From Gyromitra esculenta (taxonomy: Eukaryota > Ascomycota > Pezizomycetes > Pezizales > Discinaceae), in NCBI GenBank assembly GCA_038503075.1, contig JBCAML010000004.1:2067149-2131148 (forward strand): DNA of 64,000 bases. The letters run 5' to 3'. Shown here piece by piece: positions 1-10,178 of the stretch. The notes beneath the pieces were generated by a model that was given only the letters and a program-made list of their open reading frames with translations, searched no databases and was not told the origin of the DNA. The translations under genes were made by a program, and so were the position numbers. The first letter of the stretch is position 1. The number at the start of each line of letters is the position of its first letter.

Positions 1-156
1 TTCTCAAACTGTCCCTCCGCCTCCAAGCGTCCCGCCATGAGGGGAGCCGTCACTAATACCGCCGCCGTACCCCCAGCTCCCTCTGTCTTTCCGCCACCTT
101 TGCCACCTCGTTTTCCTGCCTTCGATGCAGCAGACTCAGTTGAGTCTTTAAACTAG
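1..156 (+). CDS. gag: Gag C-terminus, copy 1 (partial)
   Basis: The reading frame open at base 1 gives the last 51 residues of Gag and ends at TAG (154-156). It begins just inside the CCHC zinc knuckle (F-S-N-C) and continues into a proline/alanine-rich tail ending E-S-L-N, matching residue for residue the Gag end of copy 2 at 11738-11890 with few changes. The upstream capsid region lies outside the window. The slippery heptamer TTTAAAC overlaps the last two sense codons, so a fraction of ribosomes should pass into pol. Confidence 0.85.
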   Translation, partial: FSNCPSASKRPAMRGAVTNTAAVPPAPSVFPPPLPPRFPAFDAADSVESLN

Positions 157-191
157 TTCAACCAGAGTCGCCATGTGACCCTGCTCTGGTT
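147..191 (+). promoter_or_regulatory. -1 ribosomal frameshift signal, copy 1
   Basis: Slippery heptamer TTTAAAC (147-153, read T TTA AAC in gag frame) abuts the TAG stop. After a 6-nt spacer comes an 8-bp stem AACCAGAG (160-167) / CTCTGGTT (184-191) with a 16-nt loop. A -1 shift leads into the pol frame, which is open from here. The arrangement is identical in copies 2 and 3. Confidence 0.85.
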
Positions 192-3100
192 TCGTTTTCT
201 CCTTTGTCAGCGTTCTCTATTTCTGGGTTTTCAGTGTCGAATGTGTGTGTGGAGGATAATTTGGATGGGGAACATTTTGTAGTTTCATGTAGCCTTTCCC
301 ACCAAAATAAAATCATAAAAACACACGCACTTCTTGACACTGGGGCCTCAGGGTTCGCTTTCATTGATGAAAACTTTGTGCGTCACCATTCTCTTCCCTT
401 ATCTCCCTTAAAAACCCCTCGCCAATTGGAAGTCATTGACGGCCGAACAATTGCCTCGGGAGATATTACAAATCTTTGCCACCTAGAGCTTTCCATCCAA
501 CAGCACACTGAGAAAGCCCCCTTTTTCGTCACCAAGCTAGGCCATTACCCCCTATCCCCTGGATGAATCTCCATGACATCCATCTACAATTTGCGAACAA
601 AAGCATTGAATTCAATTCTGAATTCTGCACCACCCACTGTGCCCCCAAGCAACCCGTCGTTTCAGCCGCCGCCATTCCCCCTCCAGCAAAGTTAAACGCC
701 GCTTTCATTGGCGCAGCTAGCTTCCGCATGCTCGCCAGGAAAAAGGGTACTCAAGTATATTCCATGTCCCTCTACGAAATCAATAGAGTCCTCGATAGCA
801 AGACTACCAAGGAAGAGTGGAGACAACGAATACCCGCCGAGTACCACGAATACCTGGATATGTTTGACAAAGCTAAAGCTCAAGGACTCCCTCCCCGACG
901 ACCTTATGACCATAAGATCACCCTGCAGGAAGGCAAAGAACCACCATTTGGCCCTCTCTATGGTATGTCACGAGATGAACTTCTAGTTCTCAAAAAGTAT
1001 ATCGAAGACAACCTAGAAAAAGGATTTATCCGTGCCAGTTCATCTTCCGCCGGTTCTCCAGTCCTCTTCGCCGCCAAACCCGATGGTTCCCTCCGCCTTT
1101 GTGTTGATTACCGTGGCCTTAACGCTCTCACGGTTAAAGACCGATATACTTCCCCCCTGATCAAAGAAACGTTGGACCGTCTCGCAAAAGCTCAGTGGTA
1201 TTCTAAACTCGATCTCCGTGACGGCTTTCACCAAATTCGCATCGCTGAGGGAGAGGAATGGAAAACAGCCTTTCGAACCCGATATGGCTTATATGAATAT
1301 ATGGTAATGCCATTCGGCCTCACCAATGCCCCTGGAACCTTCCAACGCTTCGTCAACGACTCTCTTCGGGAATACTTGGATCTATTCTGCACAGCGTATC
1401 TCGATGATATCTTGATATACAGTGATACCCTCGCGGAACACAAGGTACACGTCAGGCAAGTTCTCAACGCCCTTAGAGCCAATAACATTCTTCTCAAACC
1501 TGAGAAGTGCGAATTCCATGTCCAATCAATAAAATACCTCGGCCTAATTCTTACGCCTGAAGGAATCAAGATGGACGAGGACAAGCTCAAAGCAGTGCGC
1601 GACTGGAACCGACCCAAATGTGTCAAAGATGTGCAAGCCTTCCTAGGGTTCGCAAACTTCTACCGAAGGTTTATTCTAGGATTTTCTCGCCTCGCTGCCC
1701 CCCTTACTGCCTTCACAAAAAAAGGCATCACCTTCGAATGGACTGTCGAAGCTGAACTCGCTTTCGAAGCCCTAAAGACTGCGTTCACCGAGGCCCCTGT
1801 ACTTATCCACTTTGACCCTCGAAAAAAGATCTTTGTAGAATCCGACGCTTCCGACTTCGTCTCCGGTGGTGTTCTCTCCCAACTTGATGACAATGGCGTA
1901 CTTCACCCCGTGGCATTCTTCTCCAAGAAACACTCACCTGCCGAATGCAACTACGAGATCTATGACAAAGAGCTCCTAGCAATCATCCGATGTTTTGAAG
2001 AATGGAGACCAGAGCTTGAAGGATCAGAACTACCCATCTCAGTCATTACCGACCATAAGAACTTGGAATATTTTATGACTACCAAGCAACTTAACCGACG
2101 ACAAGTCAGATGGGCTGAATATCTTTCACGTTTTGATTTCGTCATCACCTATAGACCAGGGGTACAAGGAGGAAAACCGGACGCACTGACTCGGAGATCG
2201 GGAGATCTCCCTGAAGAAGGGGATGAAAGACTAAGACACCAACATCAAGTAGTCTTAAAGGAGAAGAACATTGATCCTAAGTTGAGTTTGTTTTCGGGTT
2301 CTTTATCAAATGAACCCGCTGAATTGGATGCCTCCCTCGATAATTTAATGAACCTTGGATATAAAGCTGACCCGTTCCCAAAGAAAATCCTCCTAGCACT
2401 CAAAAATGGTGAACAACAATCCAAAGAGATCACCCTAGGAGATTGTACCGAGGTCAATGGCCACCTTTATTATCGGCATAAACTCTATATCCCCGATCAT
2501 GACCCTCTTCGCCTTCTCATCCTACAACGACATCATGATGCCCCCTCAGCTGGCCACCCAGGACGTGAAAAATCCTTCGAACTTATCTCAAGGCATTTTT
2601 ATTGGCCAAAGATGAGAGAGTATATTGGCCGTTATACGCGGAACTGTCATACCTGTCGACGAGCAAAACCAAGCACCCTCGGTACCCAAGGCGTACTAAA
2701 ACCACTCCCAATCCCTAATCGCCCCTGGGAAGAGCTATCAATGGACTTTGTCACCGGTCTCCCAGAATCTAATGGCTTTGACGCTATTATGGTTGTAGTA
2801 GATCGGCTCTCGAAGATGCGGCACCTTATCCCGTGCAATACAACTGTCAACGCTGAGCAAACGGCCGAGCTCTACCTCCGAAATGTTTGGAAACTCCACG
2901 GACTACCTTCCCATATCACTTCGGATAGAGGAACGCAGTTTACCGCTAAGTTTTGGAAACATCTTTGCCTACGCCTGAATATCTCCGCCCGGATGTCAAC
3001 GTCCTTCCACCCCGAAACAGATGGTCAAACCGAACGTCTTAATGCCGTCATGGAACAATATCTTCGATGCTATGTTTCTTACCAACAAGACGACTGGACA

Positions 3101-3812
3101 AAATGGTTACCTATTGCGGAATTCGCTGCCAATAACCAAGAGTCAGCCAGTACGAAAGCTACACCTTTCTTCGCCAACTATGGTTACCATCCTCGCTTCG
3201 ATACCTCCGTTATCTCTAATGACCGCTCTCCCCAGACCCTAGATGCCGATGACTTCGCCTCTAAGATGGAAGAACTTAGAGACTTTCTTAGAGTTCAAAT
3301 GAAGACAGCACAAGATACTTTCGAGACCAGTGCTAATCGACACCGCACCATTCAAAGTCAATGACCTTGTCTTCATATCCATGAAGAACATGAGGACGAC
3401 TAGGAATTCGAGGAAACTGGACTGGAAGTGGAGTGGTCCCTTCTCCGTGAAACGAATAATCTCCGCACATGCCTATGAGATAGACCTGCCATCGTCTATG
3501 AAATACCATCCGGTATTTCATGTTTCACTAATCAAAGCTGCTCCTGTCGACCCATTCCCGGGTCAGATCATCCCACCACCACCCCCAGTCCAAGTCAACG
3601 ATCATGAGGAATATCTTGTCGAGAGTATCCTGGATTCTCGCATTCGCCACGGGAAACTGCAATATCTGGTTGAATGGACAGGTTATGCTTTACCCACGTG
3701 GGAATCAGCTAACTACCATACGGAAACTGAAGCAGTGGATGTCTTTCACCGACAATATCCCAAAAAACCCAAGGAAGATGTGGTTAGTGTTCGCAGGAGC
3801 TCACGGCTATAA
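153..3812 (+). pseudogene. pol: Pol polyprotein pseudogene, copy 1 (two frameshifts)
   Basis: Pol is readable in three blocks. Block 1 (to 566) carries the aspartic protease motif L-L-D-T-G-A. Relative to copy 2 a 10-nt deletion near 556 shifts the frame. Block 2 (about 563-3364) contains RT with Y-L-D-D, RNase H (S-D-A-S-D), the HHCC zinc finger and the DDE integrase core (M-D-F-V, S-D-R-G-T, H-P-E-T-D-G). A second, 11-nt deletion near 3343 moves the rest into another frame. Block 3 (to 3812) carries the GPY/F-type motif W-S-G-P-F and an intact chromodomain (Y-L-V-E-S ... L-V-E-W-T-G ... T-W-E) before a basic end. Apart from the two deletions no stop interrupts it, and the protein is nearly the same as copy 2 despite many silent differences. 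Confidence 0.92.
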
Positions 3813-3824
3813 GGGAGGGGGTAC

Positions 3825-4235
3825 TTTCATGGATGACTGTTGTTGTTGGTTCGTTAGGTATAAGGTTGCGAGGCTATGGTGTTATGTTGTTGTTCCTTAT
3901 GTTTCTTTGGGTTTCCGTTGCAATGAGTCAAGTCTTTGTCATCGAACGAGTTGGGATGGGGTATATAAGCGAAGGGATTTCCCCTCTTATTGTACTTTTT
4001 CTTCTTCTTTCTTTAAGCAACGTCTTCTATTGTCCACTCGTGTATTACAAAATACAAACCTCGGTTATACCTCATAACCTTACGCTGTCGCTGTCCTCAA
4101 GTCCTCTATACTTGAACACTTCGTAGAGCCTGTGGAACTCCGTAAACACTCTTGTTGCCTAGTTTCCTCTTCAAGTAGCACTGCTCATCTCGGGGGATAC
4201 CTGAGAACTTGAAGGAGAAACCTCGCCCCTTGAGA
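3825..4235 (+). repeat. 3' LTR of copy 1
   Basis: A 411-bp LTR that begins TTTCATGG after the purine tract AAGGGAGGGG and the spacer GTAC, and ends CCTTGAGA. It carries a TATA motif (GTATATAAG near 3960), a pyrimidine-rich stretch, the self-primer motif AAGCAACGT and the U5 hairpin (CAAGTAGCACTGCT followed by CTCGGG...CCTGAG). The ends match those of copy 2 and the solo LTRs below. Confidence 0.9.
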
Positions 4236-6894
4236 CGACCATTATTGCATCGTAGCCATCCGACTCTGGGAGACCTGTAACAAAGTCCATTGAAATCTCC
4301 TGCCAAGGACGGTTCGGGATAGGGAGAGGGCGGAGGACGCCTTGGGTTCGCTGATTAACTGGCTTTGCTTTTTGACAGATATGGCAGTTGCGAACGTATC
4401 TGTTGATCGAGTCCCTCATTTTCGGCCAATAATAGTCTCTTGCAAGGAGTTCGAAGGTCTTATCACGGCCAGGATGTCCTGCTGCCGGTACATCGTGGTG
4501 TCTTCGAATTATTTCCAGGCGGAGGGCATCCAGGTTGGGGACGTAGATACGATCTCGATAGCATAACCTTCCATTCCTCTCGGTACATTCGCTTAAGGTG
4601 ATCTTTTTTGATTGTTGATCCTTATTCTTTAATGCCTCGAGTATTTCTTCAGGAAACTTGTCAGCGATATATCCTTCCAAGAATAATTTGGTTAAGAGGG
4701 CGTCCAGTTCAGCGGCTTCATTTGACAAAGAAGCCGACAACAAACTTAGCTTAGGGTCTATATTTTCCTTCTTCAATACCACTTGGCTTTGATGTGCCAA
4801 CCGTTCATCCCCCTCCTTGGGAAGATCTCCTGATCTTCTGGTCAATGCATCCGGTTTTCCCCCTTGACTACCCGGGCGATAGGTGATTACGAAATCAAAG
4901 CGGGAAAGATATTCTGCCCATCGTGCTTGGCGTCGATTCAATTGCTTCGTGCTCATAAAATACTCAAGGTTTTTATGATCGCTGATTACGTCGATAGGGT
5001 GTTTGGACCCTTCAAGCTCCGGGCGCCATTCCTCAAATACTCGGATAATAGCCAACAGTTCCTTGTCGTAGATTTCGTAATTACATTCAGCAGGTGAATG
5101 TTTTTTCGAGAAGAACGCAACCGGGTGGAGGACTCCAGTGTCGTCATATTGCGAGAGTACTCCTCCGGATACGAAGTCGGAAGCATCCGTTTCCACGATG
5201 ATTTTCTTATCAGGGTCAAAGTGGATGAGAATGGGGGCAGTGGTGAAAGCATGCTTTAGGTTCTCAAAGGCTATGTCAGCTTGGACGGTCCATTCGAAAG
5301 TGATGCCTTTTTTGGTGAGGGCGGTGAGGGGCGCAGCGAGTTTGGAAAACCCTAGGATAAAACGACGGTAGAAATTTGCGAACCCGAGGAAGGCTTGTAC
5401 ATCCTTGACACTTTTTGGGGTATTCCAATCCCGGACGGCTTTCAATTTTTCTTCGTCCATTTTAATGCCGTCGGGGGTGAGGATAAGGCCCAAGTACTTA
5501 GTTGTCTGTACTTCGAACTCACATTTCTCCGGCTTGAGCAGGATGTCGTTGTTTTTAAGCGTTTGGAGTACCTTTCGTACGTGAATCTGGTGTTCCGCAA
5601 ATGTATCACTGTAGATCAGGATATCATCTAGGTAAGCTGTGCAGAATATGTCCAAGTATTCAGTAAGGCAGTCGTTAACGAATCGTTGGAAGGTTCCGGG
5701 GGCATTGGTCAGGCCGAATGGCATGACTTGGTATTCATATAAGCCGTAACGGGTACGGAAAGCTGTCTTCCACTCATCTCCCTTGGCGATTCGTACTTGA
5801 TGGTAACCGTCACGAAGGTCTAGCTTGGTATACCATTGCGCTTTGGCTAGCCGATCTAGTGTTTCCCTGATAAGGGGGGAAGTATATCGATCCTTAACTG
5901 TAATCGCATTTAGTCCTCAATAGTCCACGCAGAGTCTTAAGGAGCCATCAGCTTTCTTTACGAAGAGGACGGGGGATCCAGCAGGGGAAGAGCTGGCGCG
6001 AATAAAACCCTTCTCTAAATTATCTTCAATATATTTTTTGAGGACAATGAGTTCTTCTCGTGACATTCCATAAAGAGGGCCAAACGGTGCGTCCTTCCCT
6101 TCCATCAGCTGTATCTTATGATCATACGAACGCCTTGGAGGTAAGCCTTGAGCTTTGCTTTTGTCAAACATATCCAAAAACTCATGGTACTCAGCAGGTA
6201 TCCTTGCTTTCCATTCGTCTTTGCTGGTCTTTTCTTCTAAGATTTTATTAATCTCATAGAGGGACATAGCATAGGCTTGGGAAGAACGTTTTCGAGTGAG
6301 TGTTCTGAAACTGGCGGCGCCAATAAATGACAAGTTTAGTCTGGGAGGAGCGGGGATCGAGGGTGTGGATATGGCAGCTTGATGAGGGGCACAATGGGTC
6401 GTGCAGAATTTAGAACTAAATTCAATACGTTTGTCGGCGAAGTGAAGGCGGACGTCATGGTGGTTCATCCAAGGGATTCCTAGTACTAGTGGGTAATGTC
6501 CTAGTTGGGTGACGAAGCAGGGGGCTTGTTCCTGATGTTGTTGGATAGACAAGTTGATATTGGCGATGTGAGTAATGTCTCCTGAGGCTACTGGTCGGCC
6601 ATCAATTACTTCAAGTTGTCTGGGTGTTTTTAGGGGAAGGAGTGGAATAGAGTGGTGACTCGCAAAATTCTTATCAATGAATGCAAATCCAGAGGCTCCA
6701 GTGTCTAGCAAAGCGTGTGTTTTAATGACTTTATTATTATTGGAGATATTGCACGAAATTACAAAATGCTCTCCGTCCAATTGATCCTCCACGCTTATAC
6801 TATCGACTGAAAACCCGGAAATTGAAAATGCAGACAAAGGAAAAGAAATTGGAACCAAGGCAGGGTCACTGGTCAGCCTTGGTTGCACTAGTTT
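4236..6894 (-). pseudogene. pol: Pol pseudogene, copy 3 (nonsense codon, interrupted integrase)
   Basis: The pol frame is open from the frameshift site to one TGA at 5919-5917, then continues in the same frame to 4236. The stop sits in R-L-C-V-D-Y-[R]-G-L-N, where the other copies have Arg CGA; one C-to-T change explains it. Seen in order: protease (L-L-D-T-G-A), RT (Y-L-D-D), RNase H (T-D-A-S-D) and integrase HHCC (H-H-D-V-P-A-A-G-H ... C-H-I-C). The DDE core is cut right after the first catalytic Asp region because copy 1 inserted there. No broad C-to-T decay is visible, so repeat-induced point mutation is not evident. Confidence 0.9.
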
Positions 6895-6897
6895 AAA
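6853..6897 (-). promoter_or_regulatory. -1 ribosomal frameshift signal, copy 3
   Basis: On the minus strand TTTAAAC (6897-6891) is followed by TAG, a 6-nt spacer and the stem AACCAAGG (6884-6877) / CCTTGGTT (6860-6853) with a 16-nt loop. Compared with copies 1 and 2 two base pairs have changed on both sides (G-C to A-T and A-T to G-C), keeping the 8-bp stem. Such compensation points to a selected RNA structure. Confidence 0.88.
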
Positions 6898-8225
6898 TTC
6901 TCCCCTGAAGCGTTGGCGGATTCCAGGGCGAAAAACTGAGGTGGGAGAGGTGGTGGCGGTAGGGAGGAGGCTGGAGGTGTGCGGCTAGCGGGCGGGGCAG
7001 TGAGAGCTCCTCTCATTGTAGGTTTCTTCGGGGCGGAGGGACAGTTGGCGTAGGAATGATCGGGGGCGGCGCAAAACATGCATTTGCCGGTAGAACGGCG
7101 CCATTGCTTTTCTTCTTCTGACAGCTTCCTTCGTCCATTGACCATTGTATACCTTTGGTCCTGAGGGGGGCGAGAAAGGTTGCTGGTGCGTCCGAAGGAG
7201 AGGTCCATAAGAGCAAGGCCTCCTGGGACAAACGAAGAGGCAGGAACAAAAGGGGTCATTACGTTGGTTGGGGCGCTGAACTGTCCCATACTCTCACGGA
7301 CGTTTCCTCGCTTCTCTGCTTTACGGGCGCGGATACGATTGTCCATTCGAGTGAGGACCAGGATCATGTCGTTGAGGGTAGCAGGCATAGCGGCGGCGAA
7401 GACCATAGCTTCCTTTAACTCTTCTGACATACCATGCTCAAGGGCGTCCATCTTTGAGTTTTCATCAAAGTTTAGTTGCCCCATGATGCGTTGAAAGTCA
7501 GCCAGGTAAGCCGAAAAGTCGCGTTTGCCTTGCCGGAGTTGGTGTAGTTCTCGTCGTGCTGTACCAGTGGGGTCGGGGTCTCCGAAGGCAGTTTCTAAGG
7601 CGGCGATGAGGGTGGCGGCGTTGTTCCAGGTTGTGAGGCCAGAAGGGAGGACTGTGTGTCGAACTTGTTTTAGAGCGGCCCCTTCTAAATGGTTGATGGT
7701 ATAGAGAATCATGGTATTCTCATCAGCGAATCGGTCTCTGTTGACCGCAAGTTTTGATCGAAGTTGGAGGATAAAACCGGGGAGTTTTGCTCTGGATCCA
7801 TCGAATTTCTCTGGGTCCGGCATGCGCTCCGAGCGATGGGTGGTGGTTGGTGGCGGCGGGGGAGTGGCAGTGAGGTTTGGGGGAGCTGGGGGCAGAGAGA
7901 GGGATGCACGGGCTTCGTTTCGTTCCCGACGTAGTCGGTCGATGAGGGTTGAGGCATCGCTGACCCGTTGATCCTGCTGTTGGGCGTGATGGTTGGCATT
8001 GTCTGCCTGGATCTGGGCGGTGTTGAGCTTTATTTCTAGCTCCTGCGTTCCTTCTTGCAGGACATCGATTTGGTCTTCGAGGGCTTGATTGAGTTCCCGG
8101 AGTCGATTAAATAACTCAACGGGGTCCTCTCTATAGGCCTGGGCAAATGCTTCCTTTGTGGGGAAGCGGGGTGTGGCGACGGCGGCTCCTTCAGAGGAGG
8201 AAGTGACGGGGGCGGGAGAGCTCAT
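6888..8225 (-). CDS. gag: Gag polyprotein, copy 3
   Basis: A 445-residue Gag starting M-S-S-P-A-P. An N-terminal region with heptad-like helices (about residues 30-95) precedes a proline-rich linker and a retrotransposon capsid domain (about 135-300, containing F-D-G-S-R and F-G-D-P-D-P-T-G-T-A). A CCHC zinc knuckle C-M-F-C-A-A-P-D-H-S-Y-A-N-C follows near 385. Length and layout match copy 2 Gag, and the frame is intact. Gag would form the cytoplasmic virus-like particle and bind the element RNA. The C-terminal codons carry the slippery site for Gag-Pol synthesis. Confidence 0.9.
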   Translation of the reverse strand: MSSPAPVTSSSEGAAVATPRFPTKEAFAQAYREDPVELFNRLRELNQALEDQIDVLQEGTQELEIKLNTAQIQADNANHHAQQQDQRVSDASTLIDRLRRERNEARASLSLPPAPPNLTATPPPPPTTTHRSERMPDPEKFDGSRAKLPGFILQLRSKLAVNRDRFADENTMILYTINHLEGAALKQVRHTVLPSGLTTWNNAATLIAALETAFGDPDPTGTARRELHQLRQGKRDFSAYLADFQRIMGQLNFDENSKMDALEHGMSEELKEAMVFAAAMPATLNDMILVLTRMDNRIRARKAEKRGNVRESMGQFSAPTNVMTPFVPASSFVPGGLALMDLSFGRTSNLSRPPQDQRYTMVNGRRKLSEEEKQWRRSTGKCMFCAAPDHSYANCPSAPKKPTMRGALTAPPASRTPPASSLPPPPLPPQFFALESANASGENLN

Positions 8226-8257
8226 TGTTACTTCGTCGTAGGAGGTGTAGATGGGAC

Positions 8258-8266
8258 AAGCAACGT
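8258..8266 (-). other. Self-priming site, copy 3
   Basis: On the minus strand ACGTTGCTT lies 2 nt after the LTR end TGAGA. It is the exact complement of AAGCAACGT within the LTR of the same copy (8493-8501 on the plus strand as ACGTTGCTT). There is no TGG-type tRNA-complementary site at this position. Confidence 0.75.
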
Positions 8267-8268
8267 AA

Positions 8269-8692
8269 TCTCACGGTTTGATCTCTCGTTAAGCCCTTCA
8301 GTATCCCTGAAGGTGAGCAGTGCTACTTAAGCGAGAAGTCAAGCAACGAGAGTCACGATGTTTCTACAGGTCCTACGTAGGTCTAACTCAAGGCGAGTTT
8401 AAGTGTAAAGATCTTCACGACGACAGCGACAGCGAGGATTCTGAGGTAGAATCGAAGTAGTATTAAAGTAATACCGTAGAAGTAAGGTAAGAACGTTGCT
8501 TAAGAAAAGAAGGAGAAGAAGAGAATAAGACGACACAAAACCCATCCTTAAATACCCCGCTTTTTCATACACGAAATCCAATACCCGAGGAGAACCGAAA
8601 TACAATAACATTGTCCTTTTTTCCACAACCCCTAAACCATAACAACCAACAAACCGATGCCTAACCCTATACCCAAATATCAATCCATGAAA
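8269..8692 (-). repeat. 5' LTR of copy 3 (subfamily 2)
   Basis: A 424-bp LTR read on the minus strand from TTTCATGG (8692) to TGAGA (8269). It carries AAGCAACGT at the presumed start of R (8501-8493). The U5 hairpin spans 8336-8284, with inner stem CTTCAG/CTGAAG and outer stem TTAAG/CTTAA plus TCTCG/CGAGA. Its sequence differs clearly from copies 1 and 2, but structure and ends are the same. Confidence 0.88.
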
Positions 8693-9585
8693 TCGAAAGA
8701 GCTGGAACTTTGGTATATAAGCGAAGGGATTTCCTCTCTTGTTGTACTTTTCCTTCTTCTTTCTTTAAGCAACGTCTTCTATTGTTTACTCTTGTATTTC
8801 ACAATACAACCCTGTTAAAATGATAGCCAGGAGGTGGTAATCAATTACAATGGAAGAACAGCAAGAGCAATAAGTCTCTAGAGTATCTAAAGTCGGAAGG
8901 AGAGCGAAGTGACTATAATCTCTGAGGAAGACGAGATATAAGCGAGAACAAGAGGATTCGAGCTTAGGTCTAAAGTCTGAATTTTCTATCGATGATTGTC
9001 TGAAGAACTGAAGGAAATAACTGAGGGAAGAATACAAAGTATTTATACACTAACAGCTTCTCTCCGACCGTGGCAAAAATATAGGTGGGAAAGCCTTTTG
9101 ACCCCGTAAAACTGCCAAGTAAATGTAAAAACAGGAAAAACATGAGTTGTGTTACAAAAGAAGATAACGGAACGTTTCGGCTGTGTAAGTATGACTCATT
9201 TCCTATACATCGAATTAACATAGCAAGTATAAACGAGATATGACATCCCAAATTTATAACAATGTGAAAGATTAGACTATTAAACCCAAATATATAATAA
9301 AAATGACTCCGTTATCTATATGTCCCAATAATCAATAATATATGCATGGAGATAAACAATAATACAAACTAATTAGGAAATGTACAAAGTCACTTCAAAT
9401 TCCAACAAACCCTTGGTTACATCTCATAATCTTTCATTGTCGCTGTCTTCAAGTCGTCATAACTTGACTCGCCCGTAGAGCCTGTAGAATCTTCACACAC
9501 ACTCTCGCTGCTAGTTTCTTGTTCAAGTAGCACTGCTCATCTCGGGGAATACCCGAGAGCTTGACAAAGAACTCGCTCCTTGAGA
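8693..9585 (+). repeat. Older Gypsy LTR fragment, interrupted by a Copia LTR
   Basis: From 8693 the sequence continues mid-LTR (TCGAAAGAG..., TATA motif, pyrimidine stretch, AAGCAACGT). It breaks at 8812 for a 595-bp insertion and resumes at 9413 with the U5 part, ending TGAGA at 9585. The left part was separated by insertion of copy 3 and is outside the window. The U5 stem here reads CTCGGG/CCCGAG, a perfect pair where copy 2 has a G-U. Confidence 0.88.
8813..9407 (-). mobile_element. Solo Ty1/Copia-type LTR
   Basis: A 595-bp insertion with ends TGTTAAAA...TTCCAACA, flanked by the perfect 5-bp duplication AACCC (8808-8812 and 9408-9412). Read on the minus strand it starts TGTTGGAATT, typical of Copia LTRs, with a TATA-like GTATAAATAC in the middle. 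It contains no coding sequence, so the internal region was lost by LTR-LTR recombination. Orientation is inferred from the TATA motif and the start sequence. Confidence 0.8.
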
Positions 9586-9617
9586 ACTAACAGGAAGGCC
9601 GTATGAGATGAATAGGT

Positions 9618-10015
9618 TTTATGAATGGTTGTTGTGTTGTATAGTGGGTTGCACGGGTATTCGGTTATTATGTTCCTTGCGTTTTCTTGAGGTTTTGTTG
9701 CAATGAGTCACGCGTTTGTCATCGAAGTAGATGGAACTTTAGTATATAAGCGAAGGGCCTTTCCCTCTTATTGTACTTTTTCTTCTTCTTTCTTTAAGCA
9801 ACGTCTTCTATTGTACACTCGTTGTATCCTACAAATACAACCCTCGGTTACACCTCGTAATCCTTCGCCGTCGCTGTCTTCGAGTCATCATAACTTGATC
9901 TGCCCGTAGAGCCTGTAGAACCTCGTATACACTCTCGCTGTTAGTTTCTCGTTCAAGTAGCACTGCTTATCTCGGGGGATACCTGAGAGCTTGACGAGAA
10001 TCTCACTTCTTGAGA
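9618..10015 (+). repeat. Solo Gypsy LTR (degenerate, no target duplication)
   Basis: About 398 bp, from TTTATGAATGG to TTGAGA. The TATA motif (GTATATAAG), AAGCAACGT and U5 hairpin are all present. Flanking pentamers (TAGGT and ATCGG) do not match, suggesting an old copy or recombination between two insertions. Stretches 9586-9617 and 10016-10173 beside it share a weak similarity (GTAT.AGATGAAT.GG) that I cannot assign. Confidence 0.8.
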
Positions 10016-10178
10016 ATCGGCTGCACGACCTCCTCCACAAGATCATAATACAACCAGACAGCTGTATCAGATGAATGGGCTGTACGAAGTCTGTGGGATA
10101 GTGTTGAGCTATGGTCTATCCTACCCATTAGATAAACGCTGTACCATTATTTAATCCATCTATAAATACATGTAAAGA

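Larger units (their letters stand above)
1..4235 (+). mobile_element. Ty3/Gypsy chromovirus copy 1 (5' end outside window)
   Basis: The element consists of a gag C-terminus, a pol region, a purine tract (about 3811-3820) and a 3' LTR (3825-4235). Domain order in pol is protease, reverse transcriptase, RNase H, integrase, chromodomain, which defines Ty3/Gypsy chromoviruses. The 3' LTR ends ...TGAGA at 4235, and the very next base begins integrase sequence of copy 3 in the opposite orientation, so copy 1 jumped into copy 3. The expected matching target duplication (CGACC) would lie left of the window. Two small deletions break pol, so this copy cannot act autonomously, although its LTR and chromodomain are intact. 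Confidence 0.93.
4236..8692 (-). mobile_element. Ty3/Gypsy chromovirus copy 3 (3' part displaced by copy 1)
   Basis: Minus-strand element with 5' LTR at 8269-8692, self-priming site 8258-8266, gag 8225-6888 and pol from the frameshift site leftwards to 4236, where copy 1 interrupts the integrase just after D-A-I-M-V. Its integrase tail, chromodomain and 3' LTR must lie left of the window. The LTR belongs to a second subfamily with different stem sequences but the same architecture. Its right flank (8693 on, TCGAA...) resumes inside an older LTR, so copy 3 itself is a nested insertion. Confidence 0.92.

Noticed and set aside
1..8692. Repeat-induced point mutation in the Gypsy copies
   Set aside because: Only one CGA-to-TGA stop is visible in copy 3; frames are otherwise open and C-to-T changes are not dominant. 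The differences between copies are mainly silent changes of all kinds.
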